From positions 91,904-155,903 of the forward strand of contig NZ_LLXX01000090.1 in NCBI RefSeq assembly GCF_001440405.1: 64,000 bases of DNA, read 5' to 3'. Position numbers and translations under genes: made by a program. The stretch comes from Bradyrhizobium valentinum. Lineage in GTDB: Bacteria > Pseudomonadota > Alphaproteobacteria > Rhizobiales > Xanthobacteraceae. Shown piece after piece: positions 17,846-26,126 of the stretch. The notes under the pieces were generated by a model, which saw nothing but the letters and a program-made list of their open reading frames with translations, was not told the origin of the DNA and did not search any database. Within the stretch, counting starts at the first letter, position 1. Each line of letters opens with the position of its first letter.

Positions 17846-20713
17846 ATGATCGAGAAAAACTACCAGCCCGCCGATATCGAAAGCCGCATGTCCCGGATCT
17901 GGGAGGAGAGCGGCGCGTTCAAGGCCGGCCGTCCCGAGCGCAAGGACGCCGCGCCGTTCACGATCGTGATCCCGCCACCGAACGTGACGGGCTCGCTACA
18001 CATGGGCCACGCGCTGAACAACACGCTGCAGGACATCCTCTGCCGCTTCGAGCGCATGCGCGGCCGCGACGTGCTGTGGCAGCCCGGCACCGACCATGCC
18101 GGCATCGCCACCCAGATGGTGGTCGAGCGGCAATTGATGGAACGGCAGGAGCCGGGCCGCCGCGATCTGGGCCGCGCCAAATTCCTCGAACGTGTCTGGC
18201 AGTGGAAAGCCGAGAGCGGCGGCGTCATCGTCAATCAGTTGAAGCGGCTCGGCGCCTCCTGCGACTGGTCGCGCGAGCGCTTTACGATGGATGAGGGCCT
18301 GTCGCGCGCCGTCGTGAAAGTGTTCGTCGAGCTGCACCGCCAGGGCCTAATCTACAAGGACAAGCGCCTGGTGAACTGGGACCCGAAACTGCTCACTGCG
18401 ATCTCCGATCTCGAAGTGCAGCAGGTCGAGGTCAAGGGCAGCCTCTGGTATGTGCGCTGTCCGATCGATGGCAAGAATTTCAGTCCTGAAGATCCCTCCA
18501 GCTTCATCGTGGTTGCGACCGTGCGTCCGGAAACCATGCTCGGCGACACCGCGGTCGCGGTCCATCCGGAGAACGAGCGGCTGAATCATCTGATCGGCCA
18601 GCATGTCATTCTCCCGCTGGTTGGCCGCCGCATCCCCATCATCGGCGACGAACACGCCGATCCCGAAAGGGGGTCTGGCGCGGTCAAGATTACGCCGGCG
18701 CACGATTTCAATGACTTCGAAGTCGGCAAGCGCCACGGCCTGCCGCAGATCAACGTGTTCGACAAGGAGGCGTGCCTTTCCCTTGTCGACAACGAGGATT
18801 ATTTGCGCGGTCTGCCCGAAGGCGCGCTGCAGCTTGCCGAGGAGTTGAACGGGCTCGACCGCTTTGTTGCGCGCAAGAAGATCGCTGCACGGCTGGAGGA
18901 CTTTGGCTTCATCGAAAAGATCGAGCCGAACGTGCACATGGTGCCGCATGGCGATCGTTCCAACGTCGTCATCGAGCCCTATCTGACCGACCAGTGGTAT
19001 GTCGACGCCAAAACCATGGCGCAGCCGGCGATATCAGCCGTGCGCTCGGGCGCGACCACCTTCGTGCCGAAGAACTGGGAAAAGACCTATTTCGAATGGA
19101 TGGAGAACATCCAGCCCTGGTGCATCTCGCGTCAGCTCTGGTGGGGTCATCAGATCCCGGCGTGGTACGGGCCTGACGGCAAGGTGTTCGTTGCCGAGAC
19201 CGAAGAGGAAGCCGTCGGCAACGCGCTCGGCTATTACGTCGAGCAGGAAGTCATCACGGAAGAGCAGGGGCGCGAGATGGCGCAGGATCCTGCCAAGCGC
19301 GAGGGATTCATCACGCGCGATGAAGACGTGCTCGATACATGGTTCTCGTCAGGGCTGTGGCCGTTCTCGACGCTCGGCTGGCCCGATGAAACGCCGGAAG
19401 TGAAGCACTATTACCCGACCAACGTTCTCGTTACCGGCTGGGACATCATCTTCTTCTGGGTTGCCCGGATGATGATGATGGGCTTGCACTTCATGAAGGA
19501 TGCGCCGTTCTCGACCGTTTACATCCACCGTCTGGTTCGCGACGAGAAGGGCGCGAAGATGTCGAAGTCGAAAGGCAACGTCATCGACCCGCTCGGCGTC
19601 ATCGACGATTTTGGCGCGGACGCGCTGCGCTTTGCGCTGGCGCGGGGCGCAGCCCACAGCCACGACATCAAGCTGTCGCCGCAACTCGTCGAGACCAATC
19701 GGAATTTTGCGACCAAGCTGTGGAATGCATGCCGCTTTGCCGAGATGAACGGCTGCGAGAAGCCCGCAGGCTTCGAGCCGGCGGAGGCGAAGCAGACTCT
19801 CAACCGCTGGATCGCGCATGAGACATCGCGTGCCACACGCGAGGTTACCGACGCGATCGATGGTTATCGCTTCAACGATGCGGCCAATGCGATCTACCGC
19901 TTCGTCTGGAATGTCTATTGCGACTGGTATCTCGAACTCGCAAAACCTGTGTTGATGGGCGAGGAGGGCGCAGCCAAGGCCGAGACCCGCGCCATGATCG
20001 CCTGGGCGCGCGATGAGATCCTCAAGCTGCTGCACCCGTTCATGCCGTTCATCACCGAAGAGCTTTGGGCGGTGACGGCGAAGCGCGACGGCCTGCTGGT
20101 GCTGGTCGAATGGCCACGCAAGGCGAGTTCGGTCACGGCGGAGCAGATCGCTGCGATGTCACTGGCAGGGCCCGGCGATCCACTGGTCGCGCCGGCCATG
20201 GCTGCGCTCGACGCCGACGATTTCGCCGATCCTGCGGCTGAAGCCGAAATCGGCTGGGTGGTCGATCTCGTCACCGCCATCCGTTCGGTCCGTTCGGAAA
20301 TGAACATCCCGCCGGCCACATTGATCCCGCTGGTGCTGTCGGGTGCGACTGCGGAGACCAAAGAGCGCGCCCAGCGCTGGAACGACATCGTCAGGCGGTT
20401 GGCGCGGCTGGCGGAGATCAATTTCGCCGACCGCCCGCCGGAAGGCGCGGTGCAGTTGCTGGTGCGCGGCGAAGTGGTGGCCCTGCCGCTGAAGGGCGTC
20501 ATCGACCTTTCGGCCGAAAAGGCCCGGCTCGACAAGGAAATCGTCAAGGCCGACGCCGACATCAAGCGCGTCGACGCCAAACTCGGCAACGAGAAATTCG
20601 TGGCGAATGCGCCCGAAGACATCGTCGAGGAAGAAAAGGAAAAGCGCGAGGCGGCGGTGACGCGAAAGGCGAAACTGCAGGAAGCGCTGGAGCGCTTGAA
20701 GATGGCGTCGTAA
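17846..20713 (+). CDS. valS: Valyl-tRNA synthetase
   Basis: This 955-residue class I aminoacyl-tRNA synthetase charges tRNA-Val in the cytoplasm. The start MIEKNYQPADIESRMSRIWEES, the HIGH-type motif (SLHMGHALNN), the CP1 editing domain (TVRPETMLGDTAVAVHP, GSGAVKITPAHDFNDFEVG), the W-x-I-S-R-Q-x-W-W-G-H segment and KMSKSKGNV are all present in order. A C-terminal coiled coil (KGVIDLSAEKARLDKEI, about residues 880-950) is the ValRS tRNA-binding arm. The length is normal. It stands as a single gene, 284 bp after the popZ-like gene and followed by a palindromic repeat. Confidence 0.97.
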   Translation: MIEKNYQPADIESRMSRIWEESGAFKAGRPERKDAAPFTIVIPPPNVTGSLHMGHALNNTLQDILCRFERMRGRDVLWQPGTDHAGIATQMVVERQLMERQEPGRRDLGRAKFLERVWQWKAESGGVIVNQLKRLGASCDWSRERFTMDEGLSRAVVKVFVELHRQGLIYKDKRLVNWDPKLLTAISDLEVQQVEVKGSLWYVRCPIDGKNFSPEDPSSFIVVATVRPETMLGDTAVAVHPENERLNHLIGQHVILPLVGRRIPIIGDEHADPERGSGAVKITPAHDFNDFEVGKRHGLPQINVFDKEACLSLVDNEDYLRGLPEGALQLAEELNGLDRFVARKKIAARLEDFGFIEKIEPNVHMVPHGDRSNVVIEPYLTDQWYVDAKTMAQPAISAVRSGATTFVPKNWEKTYFEWMENIQPWCISRQLWWGHQIPAWYGPDGKVFVAETEEEAVGNALGYYVEQEVITEEQGREMAQDPAKREGFITRDEDVLDTWFSSGLWPFSTLGWPDETPEVKHYYPTNVLVTGWDIIFFWVARMMMMGLHFMKDAPFSTVYIHRLVRDEKGAKMSKSKGNVIDPLGVIDDFGADALRFALARGAAHSHDIKLSPQLVETNRNFATKLWNACRFAEMNGCEKPAGFEPAEAKQTLNRWIAHETSRATREVTDAIDGYRFNDAANAIYRFVWNVYCDWYLELAKPVLMGEEGAAKAETRAMIAWARDEILKLLHPFMPFITEELWAVTAKRDGLLVLVEWPRKASSVTAEQIAAMSLAGPGDPLVAPAMAALDADDFADPAAEAEIGWVVDLVTAIRSVRSEMNIPPATLIPLVLSGATAETKERAQRWNDIVRRLARLAEINFADRPPEGAVQLLVRGEVVALPLKGVIDLSAEKARLDKEIVKADADIKRVDAKLGNEKFVANAPEDIVEEEKEKREAAVTRKAKLQEALERLKMAS

Positions 20714-20732
20714 AAGCGGCGCACCTCTATCT

Positions 20733-20836
20733 CCGTCATCCTGAGGAGCGCGCTTGCGCGCGTCTCGAAGGACGACGGCCACAGCTCTGGCCGCTCATCC
20801 TTCGAGGCTCGCTGCGCTCGCACCTCAGGACGACGG
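20733..20836. repeat. Long palindromic intergenic repeat (about 104 bp)
   Basis: The outer ends CCGTCATCCTGAGG and CCTCAGGACGACGG form an inverted repeat with a single mismatch, with further pairing inward (GCGCGTCTCGAAGGA versus TCCTTCGAGGCTCGC). It lies just after valS, and its core is related to the element at 7973-8113. Confidence 0.75.
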
Positions 20837-20857
20837 ATCACGGGCGCGGGGCTACCT

Positions 20858-21244
20858 ATGCTGGACCACATCTCCATCACGGTTTCCGACTTCGCCGCCG
20901 CCGAACGATTCTACGACGCAATCATGCAGGCCTTAGGCGTGGTCAAGGTCGGCCGCAGCGACCGCTGGCTCGGCTATGGCGAACGGGCTGATGCTGAGCA
21001 TCCGGATCGCGTCTACATCGCCATCTATAGCGGCCCAAAGCCGGATGAGGCCACCGGCCGGCACTGGTGCTTCAAGGCGAAGTCGCGAAGCGAGGTGGAT
21101 GCGTTCTGGCGCGCCGGTATCGCCGCCGGCGGCACCGGTGATGGCCCACCCGGTCTGCGGCACTATCACACCGCCTATTACGGCGCGTTCCTGCGCGATC
21201 CCGACGGCAACAAGGTCGAGGCGGTCTGCCATCGGGCGGAGTAG
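20858..21244 (+). CDS. VOC (glyoxalase/bleomycin-resistance) family protein
   Basis: This 128-residue single-domain vicinal-oxygen-chelate protein has the typical start LDHISITVSDFAAAERFYDAIMQALG and end YYGAFLRDPDGNKVEAVCH, each a beta-alpha-beta-beta-beta module. His4 (LDH) and Glu near the C-terminus (VEAV) are the likely metal ligands, with another pair from the dimer partner. The family covers isomerases, dioxygenases and antibiotic-binding proteins, and the substrate cannot be told from sequence. It stands alone between a repeat and the minus-strand RTX gene. Confidence 0.85.
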   Translation: MLDHISITVSDFAAAERFYDAIMQALGVVKVGRSDRWLGYGERADAEHPDRVYIAIYSGPKPDEATGRHWCFKAKSRSEVDAFWRAGIAAGGTGDGPPGLRHYHTAYYGAFLRDPDGNKVEAVCHRAE

Positions 21245-21286
21245 CAGCGCGATGGTTGTCGGGATCAGGCGCTTGCCTCGTCAGCC

Positions 21287-23593
21287 TCAGACGAACAGAA
21301 AATCGCTGGCGTGGAGCTGACTCAATGTCGTGTTCTGAATCTCGATCGTGTTGTTGGCGTCGACCGTAATCATGACGCTCGTGCCAACCTCGGCCATGTG
21401 CGACTGGAGCGCGCTGAAGTCGGCAAACACTGCTTTGTCGATTTGAACGCGGTCCTGGACACCATCGGTGTTCTGAAAGTCGGCGACCGTGTCCTTGCCG
21501 CTACCGGCAGCGAAAACGAATGTATCATTGCCGGACCCGCCGGCCAGATAATCGTTTCCGCCGCTACCGATCAGCCGGTCGTTGCCGATGCCACCGTACA
21601 GGAACTCGTTGCCCGTACCGCCCTGCAGGCTGTCGTTGCCATCGTCGCCATACATCCTGGTCGCCGCGGGGCCGCCCTTGAGCTGGTCATCGCCGGCGTC
21701 GCCGTGTATGACGTCCAGCCCGCCGCTGCCGGAGAGATTATCATTGCCGTCGCCGCCGTTCATGACATTTGCTACCCAGGAGCCATAAAGCTGATCCCTG
21801 CCGGCGGCGCCATCGAGCAGGGCGCCGGTGTCGCCGGTGCTGGCCTTGATGATGTCGTTGCCGTCGTCGCCATAAAGCTGATCGGTCGCGGTCGCGATGC
21901 CGGCGCCGCTATTGAGCGTGTCGTCGTTCGCACCGCCATGGATCACATCCGCGCCGGCGCCGCCGTTGAGGGTATCGTTGTCCGCTCCGCCGTTGATCAC
22001 GTCCGCGCCGGCGCCGCCGTTAATCAGGTCCGTGCCGGCGCCTCCTTCAAGATTGTCGTTGTCGGTCGACGATCCGAAGAACAGGTCCTGATGACCGGTC
22101 ATGTCATAGTGGATGGACCTGTTGTGATAGAGGTTCCAAGTGCCCGGCGAGCTCGTGTTGACCGCATCGGAAACCGACAGATGCTCGCCGTTGACCGTGA
22201 TGTCCTTGATGTAGAGGTTGCGGTCGCCATTGGTGCTGGTGAAGTCGTTGATAAAGGCGAGATCGAGACTCGATATGCTGCCTGGATTGGGGAATGTGAA
22301 GGTGAAGGTCTGGAATCCCGATGCGTCGGTGGCATTGTGGAATTCGACCGTGCTGCCGACCTGCTGCCCGTTGATCAGAAGCTGCATCTGGGCGCCAACT
22401 CCGTCGACGACGGGGCTGTAGCCTGTCACCGTCACTGACGTCTCCGTGAGTTTCGGAATTGTATCGGGGCCGCCGGTAATGGTGTCGTCGCCACGGCCTG
22501 CCTTGATCGTGTCGTTGCCCAGCCCGCCCGACAGCACGTCATTGCCGCCGCCGACATCCATCAAATCGGCAGACGGAGAACCCGTCAGCGTCTGACCGGG
22601 CGGCTGGTGCTGACCTCCGTACCACTCAGTAATCAACCCCTGCGCAGGCTTGCCTTCGGGCGAATAGCCGATCGGCGAATACTTGTTGTTCGTATCCCAA
22701 TTCCAGATCGACGCGCCCCTGAACCAGCTTCCGCCTTCCGATCCCCACACCTGAAAGAAGGCGTTGAAGGCATCGTGTTGCTCCTGGACATCTTGCGTCG
22801 TGCTGTCGGCCCAGCCGCCCGGGCTGATATTGGTTCCGTCGACACTGCGGTAGCCGGTCTCTGTGAAGAACACCTGCTTGTCGTACTGCAAGGCAAGTGA
22901 ATGGAAGAAATCGACCGGCGACATGTGGTTCATCACCTTCGCCCAGTAGTCGTCGGTTGACATGCTGTTCCATGCATTGACCATCTCCTCGACGGTCGGG
23001 TCCGTTTTCGTCGTCAGCGGCGGATAGGCGTTGATTCCGATGACATCAACCTTGTCCCAGAAGCTGACATTGATGGCTTCGTCGGTTGCGGCCGCATAGG
23101 TGATCTCGCCTTGGAACACGGCGCGTATGGAATCGATGAGGTCGACCCAATAACTTCGGTATTCAGGGCCGGAGAGCTTGCCCAGCTCATTTCCGATCAC
23201 AAGCATGCTGACGCCTGCTTGTTCGGCGATATCAGCCATATGAACCATTTGGTTCTTGTAGGAAGCAAAGAAAGCGGCGGGATCGTTCGGATTGAGGACG
23301 TATGCAAGCGAGCCATCGAGGGCCGAGACCATGGGCTTCAGCGTGACCGAAAGGCCGAGCGCCCCGGCATTTGCCATGGCCTGCAGAATGTTGGCGTCGC
23401 TCTCGGTCTTGTTGGGATCGGCGACGACATCATTGGATGTCCTGGTCTGCATAAAGAGCCGCGGAGCGAGCTCGATCGAGTTTGCATTGGTGCTCGCGAT
23501 CGCCTGCATGGCGGCAAACGCGGAACTGGCGACGAATGCGCCATTGTAGTTGGAGAGGAAGCCAAATCCCTGAACAGGAAACACGCCCGCCAT
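21287..23593 (-). CDS. Secreted glycoside-hydrolase-like protein with Ca-dependent CBM-like domain and RTX repeats
   Basis: This is a 768-residue modular protein. Residues 1-330 look like a (beta/alpha)8 glycosidase barrel of the GH113/clan-A kind: LVIGNE136LGKL and VFFTE245TGYRS are placed like the acid/base and nucleophile glutamates, and INAYPPL is also typical. RTX-type GGxGxD motifs occur at 345-375 and in a long block at 512-690. Between them, residues 385-505 resemble a xylan/polysaccharide-binding domain (CBM36/60-like). There is no N-terminal signal; together with RTX repeats and the C-terminal end (IEIQNTTLSQLHASDFLFV) this suggests type I secretion. No type I ABC exporter lies nearby. 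The enzymatic specificity is not proven. Confidence 0.78.
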   Translation of the reverse strand: MAGVFPVQGFGFLSNYNGAFVASSAFAAMQAIASTNANSIELAPRLFMQTRTSNDVVADPNKTESDANILQAMANAGALGLSVTLKPMVSALDGSLAYVLNPNDPAAFFASYKNQMVHMADIAEQAGVSMLVIGNELGKLSGPEYRSYWVDLIDSIRAVFQGEITYAAATDEAINVSFWDKVDVIGINAYPPLTTKTDPTVEEMVNAWNSMSTDDYWAKVMNHMSPVDFFHSLALQYDKQVFFTETGYRSVDGTNISPGGWADSTTQDVQEQHDAFNAFFQVWGSEGGSWFRGASIWNWDTNNKYSPIGYSPEGKPAQGLITEWYGGQHQPPGQTLTGSPSADLMDVGGGNDVLSGGLGNDTIKAGRGDDTITGGPDTIPKLTETSVTVTGYSPVVDGVGAQMQLLINGQQVGSTVEFHNATDASGFQTFTFTFPNPGSISSLDLAFINDFTSTNGDRNLYIKDITVNGEHLSVSDAVNTSSPGTWNLYHNRSIHYDMTGHQDLFFGSSTDNDNLEGGAGTDLINGGAGADVINGGADNDTLNGGAGADVIHGGANDDTLNSGAGIATATDQLYGDDGNDIIKASTGDTGALLDGAAGRDQLYGSWVANVMNGGDGNDNLSGSGGLDVIHGDAGDDQLKGGPAATRMYGDDGNDSLQGGTGNEFLYGGIGNDRLIGSGGNDYLAGGSGNDTFVFAAGSGKDTVADFQNTDGVQDRVQIDKAVFADFSALQSHMAEVGTSVMITVDANNTIEIQNTTLSQLHASDFLFV

Positions 23594-24162
23594 CGTACAG
23601 CTCCTTTTTCACTTGAAGTTTCTGTTGCTGCTTGGTGACTCCGTGGTTTGCGCATTACTCGGCGTGTTCCACGTGTTCGACGCAATACAACCTATGAGCA
23701 CTTCACTTTTCGCAAAGCGAAACAGCAGGCCACACTTACGCGTTCAACGTGGGCGTGTGGTGACGGGATTGAGTCGATGTTGCGATTGTTGAAGGAGCGA
23801 TGCTCGTCGTTACTGCATCGTTACTAGTTCGACTCAAACCGAAAGGCTTGCACAGGGAACTTCGAGCTCTTCACGCGCGTAACGCGACGGCAAGCATGCG
23901 TAGGCTCGATGAGCGAAGCGAGATCCGAGTCCGGTTAATCCCGCATACTGCTGTGTTCGTATGGGCTACTTGCTGAAGATGGGCGTCAGTCGCCAGTTCC
24001 GTCATTGCGAGCGGATCGAAGCCGCACGCATCGAGCAATACGGAGCCCAACCCCGGCGAGATGCTCTTCATCAATAGCCACGCATCCGAAGCGCCCGGCC
24101 GGAAATAGCCGGTGCTTGCGGCGCGCGTGAATGGGTTGGCTCGCGTTGAAATGTGATTTGAC
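23594..24162. other. Long intergenic region upstream of the RTX gene and the arsR-type gene
   Basis: About 570 bp with no supported gene. It contains one copy of CTTACGCGTT at 23735-23744, the same 10-mer as one arm of the palindrome at 24163-24188. A frame of about 97 codons on the minus strand (23871-24164) lacks a ribosome site and resembles no protein I know. Confidence 0.4.
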
Positions 24163-24188
24163 AACGCGTAAGTCTGGCCTTACGCGTT
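24158..24188 (+). promoter_or_regulatory. Putative ArsR operator/promoter: palindrome next to a TTGACA box
   Basis: TTGACA at 24158-24163 fits a -35 box. It is directly followed by the perfect inverted repeat AACGCGTAAG (24163-24172) and CTTACGCGTT (24179-24188) with a 6-base spacer. The palindrome ends 4 bp before the ATG of the arsR-type gene, so a bound dimer would block transcription. No Shine-Dalgarno sequence precedes that ATG. Confidence 0.65.
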
Positions 24189-24192
24189 AGCG

Positions 24193-24510
24193 ATGGCTTA
24201 CGCGAAGAGTGGGTGGACGGCGCTCGCTGACGCGACCAGGCGCACGATATTCGAGCGGCTGGTCGATCATCCGAGCTCGGTCAGTGGACTGGCGCGTGCC
24301 CTGCCGGTCAGCCGCCCCGCAGTCTCGCAGCACCTGAGGGTCTTGAAGGACGCTGGGCTCGTGGTCGACGCGCCGGCCGGCAAACAGCGGATCTACCGCG
24401 TCGATCCCGCCGGGTTGGCAGCCCTCCGTGCGGAACTCGACGTGTTCTGGAGCAAGACGATGGCAGCCTACAAGACAGCCATCGAGCAACCACCGGAGGA
24501 GCCGAAATGA
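24193..24510 (+). CDS. ArsR-family winged-helix transcriptional regulator
   Basis: This 105-residue winged-helix repressor has the core ALADATRRTIFERLVDHPSSVSGLARALPVSRPAVSQHLRVLKDAGLV, followed by the wing DAPAGKQRIYRVDPAGL, the ArsR/SmtB pattern. It lacks the ELCVCDL metal-binding cysteines, so it belongs to the non-metal branch often paired with an SRPBCC/AHSA1 protein. Its stop overlaps the ATG of such a gene by 4 bp. It probably autorepresses through the palindrome just upstream. There is no ribosome site in front of the ATG, so translation may be leaderless. Confidence 0.92.
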   Translation: MAYAKSGWTALADATRRTIFERLVDHPSSVSGLARALPVSRPAVSQHLRVLKDAGLVVDAPAGKQRIYRVDPAGLAALRAELDVFWSKTMAAYKTAIEQPPEEPK

Positions 24511-24992
24511 GCACTCAAGCAGCAATCGCATCTGTCAAGCACTGTATCGTGGTGGAGGCGCCCATCGGGCACGCGTTCAAGGTCTTCACCGAGGACTTTG
24601 GCCGCTTCAAACCCGCCGAGCACAACCTGCTGAGCGTGCCGATCGCCGAGACGGTATTCGAGCCTCGAGTTGGTGGCCATCTGTACGACCGCGGCATTGA
24701 CGGCAGCGAGTGCCGATGGGCGCGAGTGCTAGCTTACGAGCCGCCCAATCGACTGCTCCTGAGCTGGAACATTAGCCCGCAATGGCAGATCGAGACCGAT
24801 CCGAATAAGACCAGCGAGTGGGAAGTGCGATTTACCGCCGAGACGGCGCACCGGACACGCGTTGAGATCGAGCACCGACACCTGGAACGCCACGGCGAGG
24901 GTTGGCAAAGCGTGCGCGATGGGGTTGCGGGTGATCAGGGTTGGCCGCTGTACCTGCAGCGCTTCGCTGATCTGTTAAGCCGCCCATCCTGA
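24507..24992 (+). CDS. SRPBCC / AHSA1-like domain protein
   Basis: This 161-residue START-like protein has the pattern VKHCIVVEAPIGHAFKVFTEDFGRFKP at its N-terminus and YEPPNRLLLSWNIS ... WEVRFTAETAHRTRVEIEHRHLERHG in the middle, the usual signature of the Aha1-C-terminal-like SRPBCC family (a hydrophobic ligand cavity). It overlaps the arsR-type gene by 4 bp (ATGA), so the two are translated together. In such pairs the SRPBCC protein is often the regulated product; its ligand is unknown. Confidence 0.88.
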   Translation: MSTQAAIASVKHCIVVEAPIGHAFKVFTEDFGRFKPAEHNLLSVPIAETVFEPRVGGHLYDRGIDGSECRWARVLAYEPPNRLLLSWNISPQWQIETDPNKTSEWEVRFTAETAHRTRVEIEHRHLERHGEGWQSVRDGVAGDQGWPLYLQRFADLLSRPS

Positions 24993-25059
24993 CGGTCATC
25001 CCGCGCAATTTTACGATGACAGTGCTGGACTGCACTGTCACCCGTAATTGTCATTGCGA

Positions 25060-25109
25060 GCGAAGCAAGCAATCCATTTCTCCGCTTGCCGAGAGGTGGA
25101 TTGCTTCGC
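25060..25109. repeat. Palindromic repeat (GCGAAGC..AATCCA type)
   Basis: The left arm GCGAAGCAAGCAATCCA (25060-25076) and right arm TGGATTGCTTCGC (25097-25109) pair except for a 4-base AAGC insertion in the left arm. The preceding GTCATTGCGAGCGAAGC is typical of rhizobial intergenic palindromes. Confidence 0.65.
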
Positions 25110-25205
25110 CACCCGGCATTCCCTGCGCCCTCTGATCTCCATGAGGGTAAGACTAGATGCAAACCTCGGGCGCGCTGTGCCGCGAGATCGCGACGGCGCA
25201 TCTAT

Positions 25206-25286
25206 CGTAGGATGGGTGGAGCGAAGCGATACCCATCAATGCCGATACGTGGGGCGATGGGTATCGCTTCGCTCCACCCATCCTAC
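25206..25286. repeat. Perfect long hairpin repeat, 32-bp arms
   Basis: The left arm starts CGTAGGATGGGTGGAGCG and ends GATACCCATC (25206-25237); the right arm is its exact reverse complement (25255-25286). The loop is 17 bases. It would fold into a very stable hairpin as DNA or RNA. It lies between the SRPBCC gene and the convergent DNA glycosylase gene and could block read-through in both directions. Confidence 0.85.
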
Positions 25287-25323
25287 GGACTTCGCTCGCA
25301 ACGACGATCTCGTGCTCCAATTG

Positions 25324-25929
25324 TCAAAACGGCTTGCTCAAAAACCTCGACCCCTTCAACCCGTAGCGCCAGGGCAGATCGACCGCTTTCGTGATGCCAA
25401 TCCGCACGCCCGCAGCGATGTCGGCATTGCCGAGCCGCGCATGCAACGCGAACGGAGGGACGTCGAGCGGCAGCTCGTTGTGTTTGATCGTGATGCCGAG
25501 CGCTTCCGTGAGCTTACCCGGGCCGGAGCACAGCGCGCGCTCGTCCTGCAGGCCGCGGCGGCGGCGCATCGCGGGCAGACCGTGGGTCGGCTGCAACGCG
25601 CGGATCAATACTGCGCTGGCCGACCCTTCTGCCTCGGAAACGAAATTCACGCACCAGTGGATGCCGTAGGAGCGATAGACATAGGCGAATCCCGGCGGGC
25701 CGAACATCACGCGGTTGCGCGGCGTCGGCCCGCGGAACGAATGCGCGGCCGGGTCCAGATGGTGATACGCCTCGACCTCGGTGATGATACCGCCGACGCC
25801 ATCGACCAAGAGCGTCGCCCCGATCAGGTCGGGCGCGACCTCGTGCACGCTGCGGTTAAAAAACGAGCGCTTCAGCGGCTTGCCGAGGCGAGGGGTGACG
25901 GCATCGGCCGGCTTGGAATTTTGAGCCAT
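25324..25929 (-). CDS. DNA-3-methyladenine glycosylase (AAG/MPG family)
   Basis: This protein of about 201 residues removes alkylated purines from DNA (base-excision repair). The core is typical of the AAG/MPG fold: [11 protein letters not shown], then [25 protein letters not shown], where the Glu of TEVEAY is the catalytic base; [23 protein letters not shown]; and [17 protein letters not shown]. The start MAQNSK at 25929 was preferred; an earlier in-frame start adds 17 residues without a ribosome site. The gene is convergent with the SRPBCC gene and divergent from lipA. Confidence 0.93.
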   Translation of the reverse strand: MAQNSKPADAVTPRLGKPLKRSFFNRSVHEVAPDLIGATLLVDGVGGIITEVEAYHHLDPAAHSFRGPTPRNRVMFGPPGFAYVYRSYGIHWCVNFVSEAEGSASAVLIRALQPTHGLPAMRRRRGLQDERALCSGPGKLTEALGITIKHNELPLDVPPFALHARLGNADIAAGVRIGITKAVDLPWRYGLKGSRFLSKPF

Positions 25930-26017
25930 TTTCAGGTGGGAATCACGGCGGAACAGGTGAAAACTGCCAATATCTTGCACGTTTCTGCTACGCTCAGCGA
26001 GCTAAGTTGCGGCCTCC

Positions 26018-26080
26018 CGCAACTGGATTGCGGACCTTCCGCAATCGGATTGCAGTCTCCCGCAATCGGGTTGCAGCCAC
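26018..26080. repeat. Three imperfect tandem copies of a 20-22 bp unit
   Basis: The units start CGCAACTGGATTGCGG (26018), CGCAATCGGATTGCAG (26040) and CGCAATCGGGTTGCAG (26061). Each unit contains a small dyad (GCAA..TTGC). They lie between the divergent glycosylase gene and lipA, about 50 bp before the lipA ATG. Confidence 0.6.
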
Positions 26081-26126
26081 AAGCAACACAGACTAGCTAG
26101 GTATTCTCGCAATATTCGGACTTAAC

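Noticed and set aside
21311..22438. Plus-strand frame of 375 codons opposite the RTX protein
   Set aside because: Its Val/Ala/Ile-rich repeats are the reverse complement of the RTX glycine-rich repeats; it is not a gene.
23871..24164. Minus-strand frame of 97 codons before the arsR-type gene
   Set aside because: There is no ribosome site, it overlaps the operator region, and the composition is unlike a known protein.
25048..26100. Plus-strand open frame of 350 codons across the glycosylase gene
   Set aside because: It is the shadow of the DNA glycosylase gene and runs through two palindromic repeats; no protein family fits.
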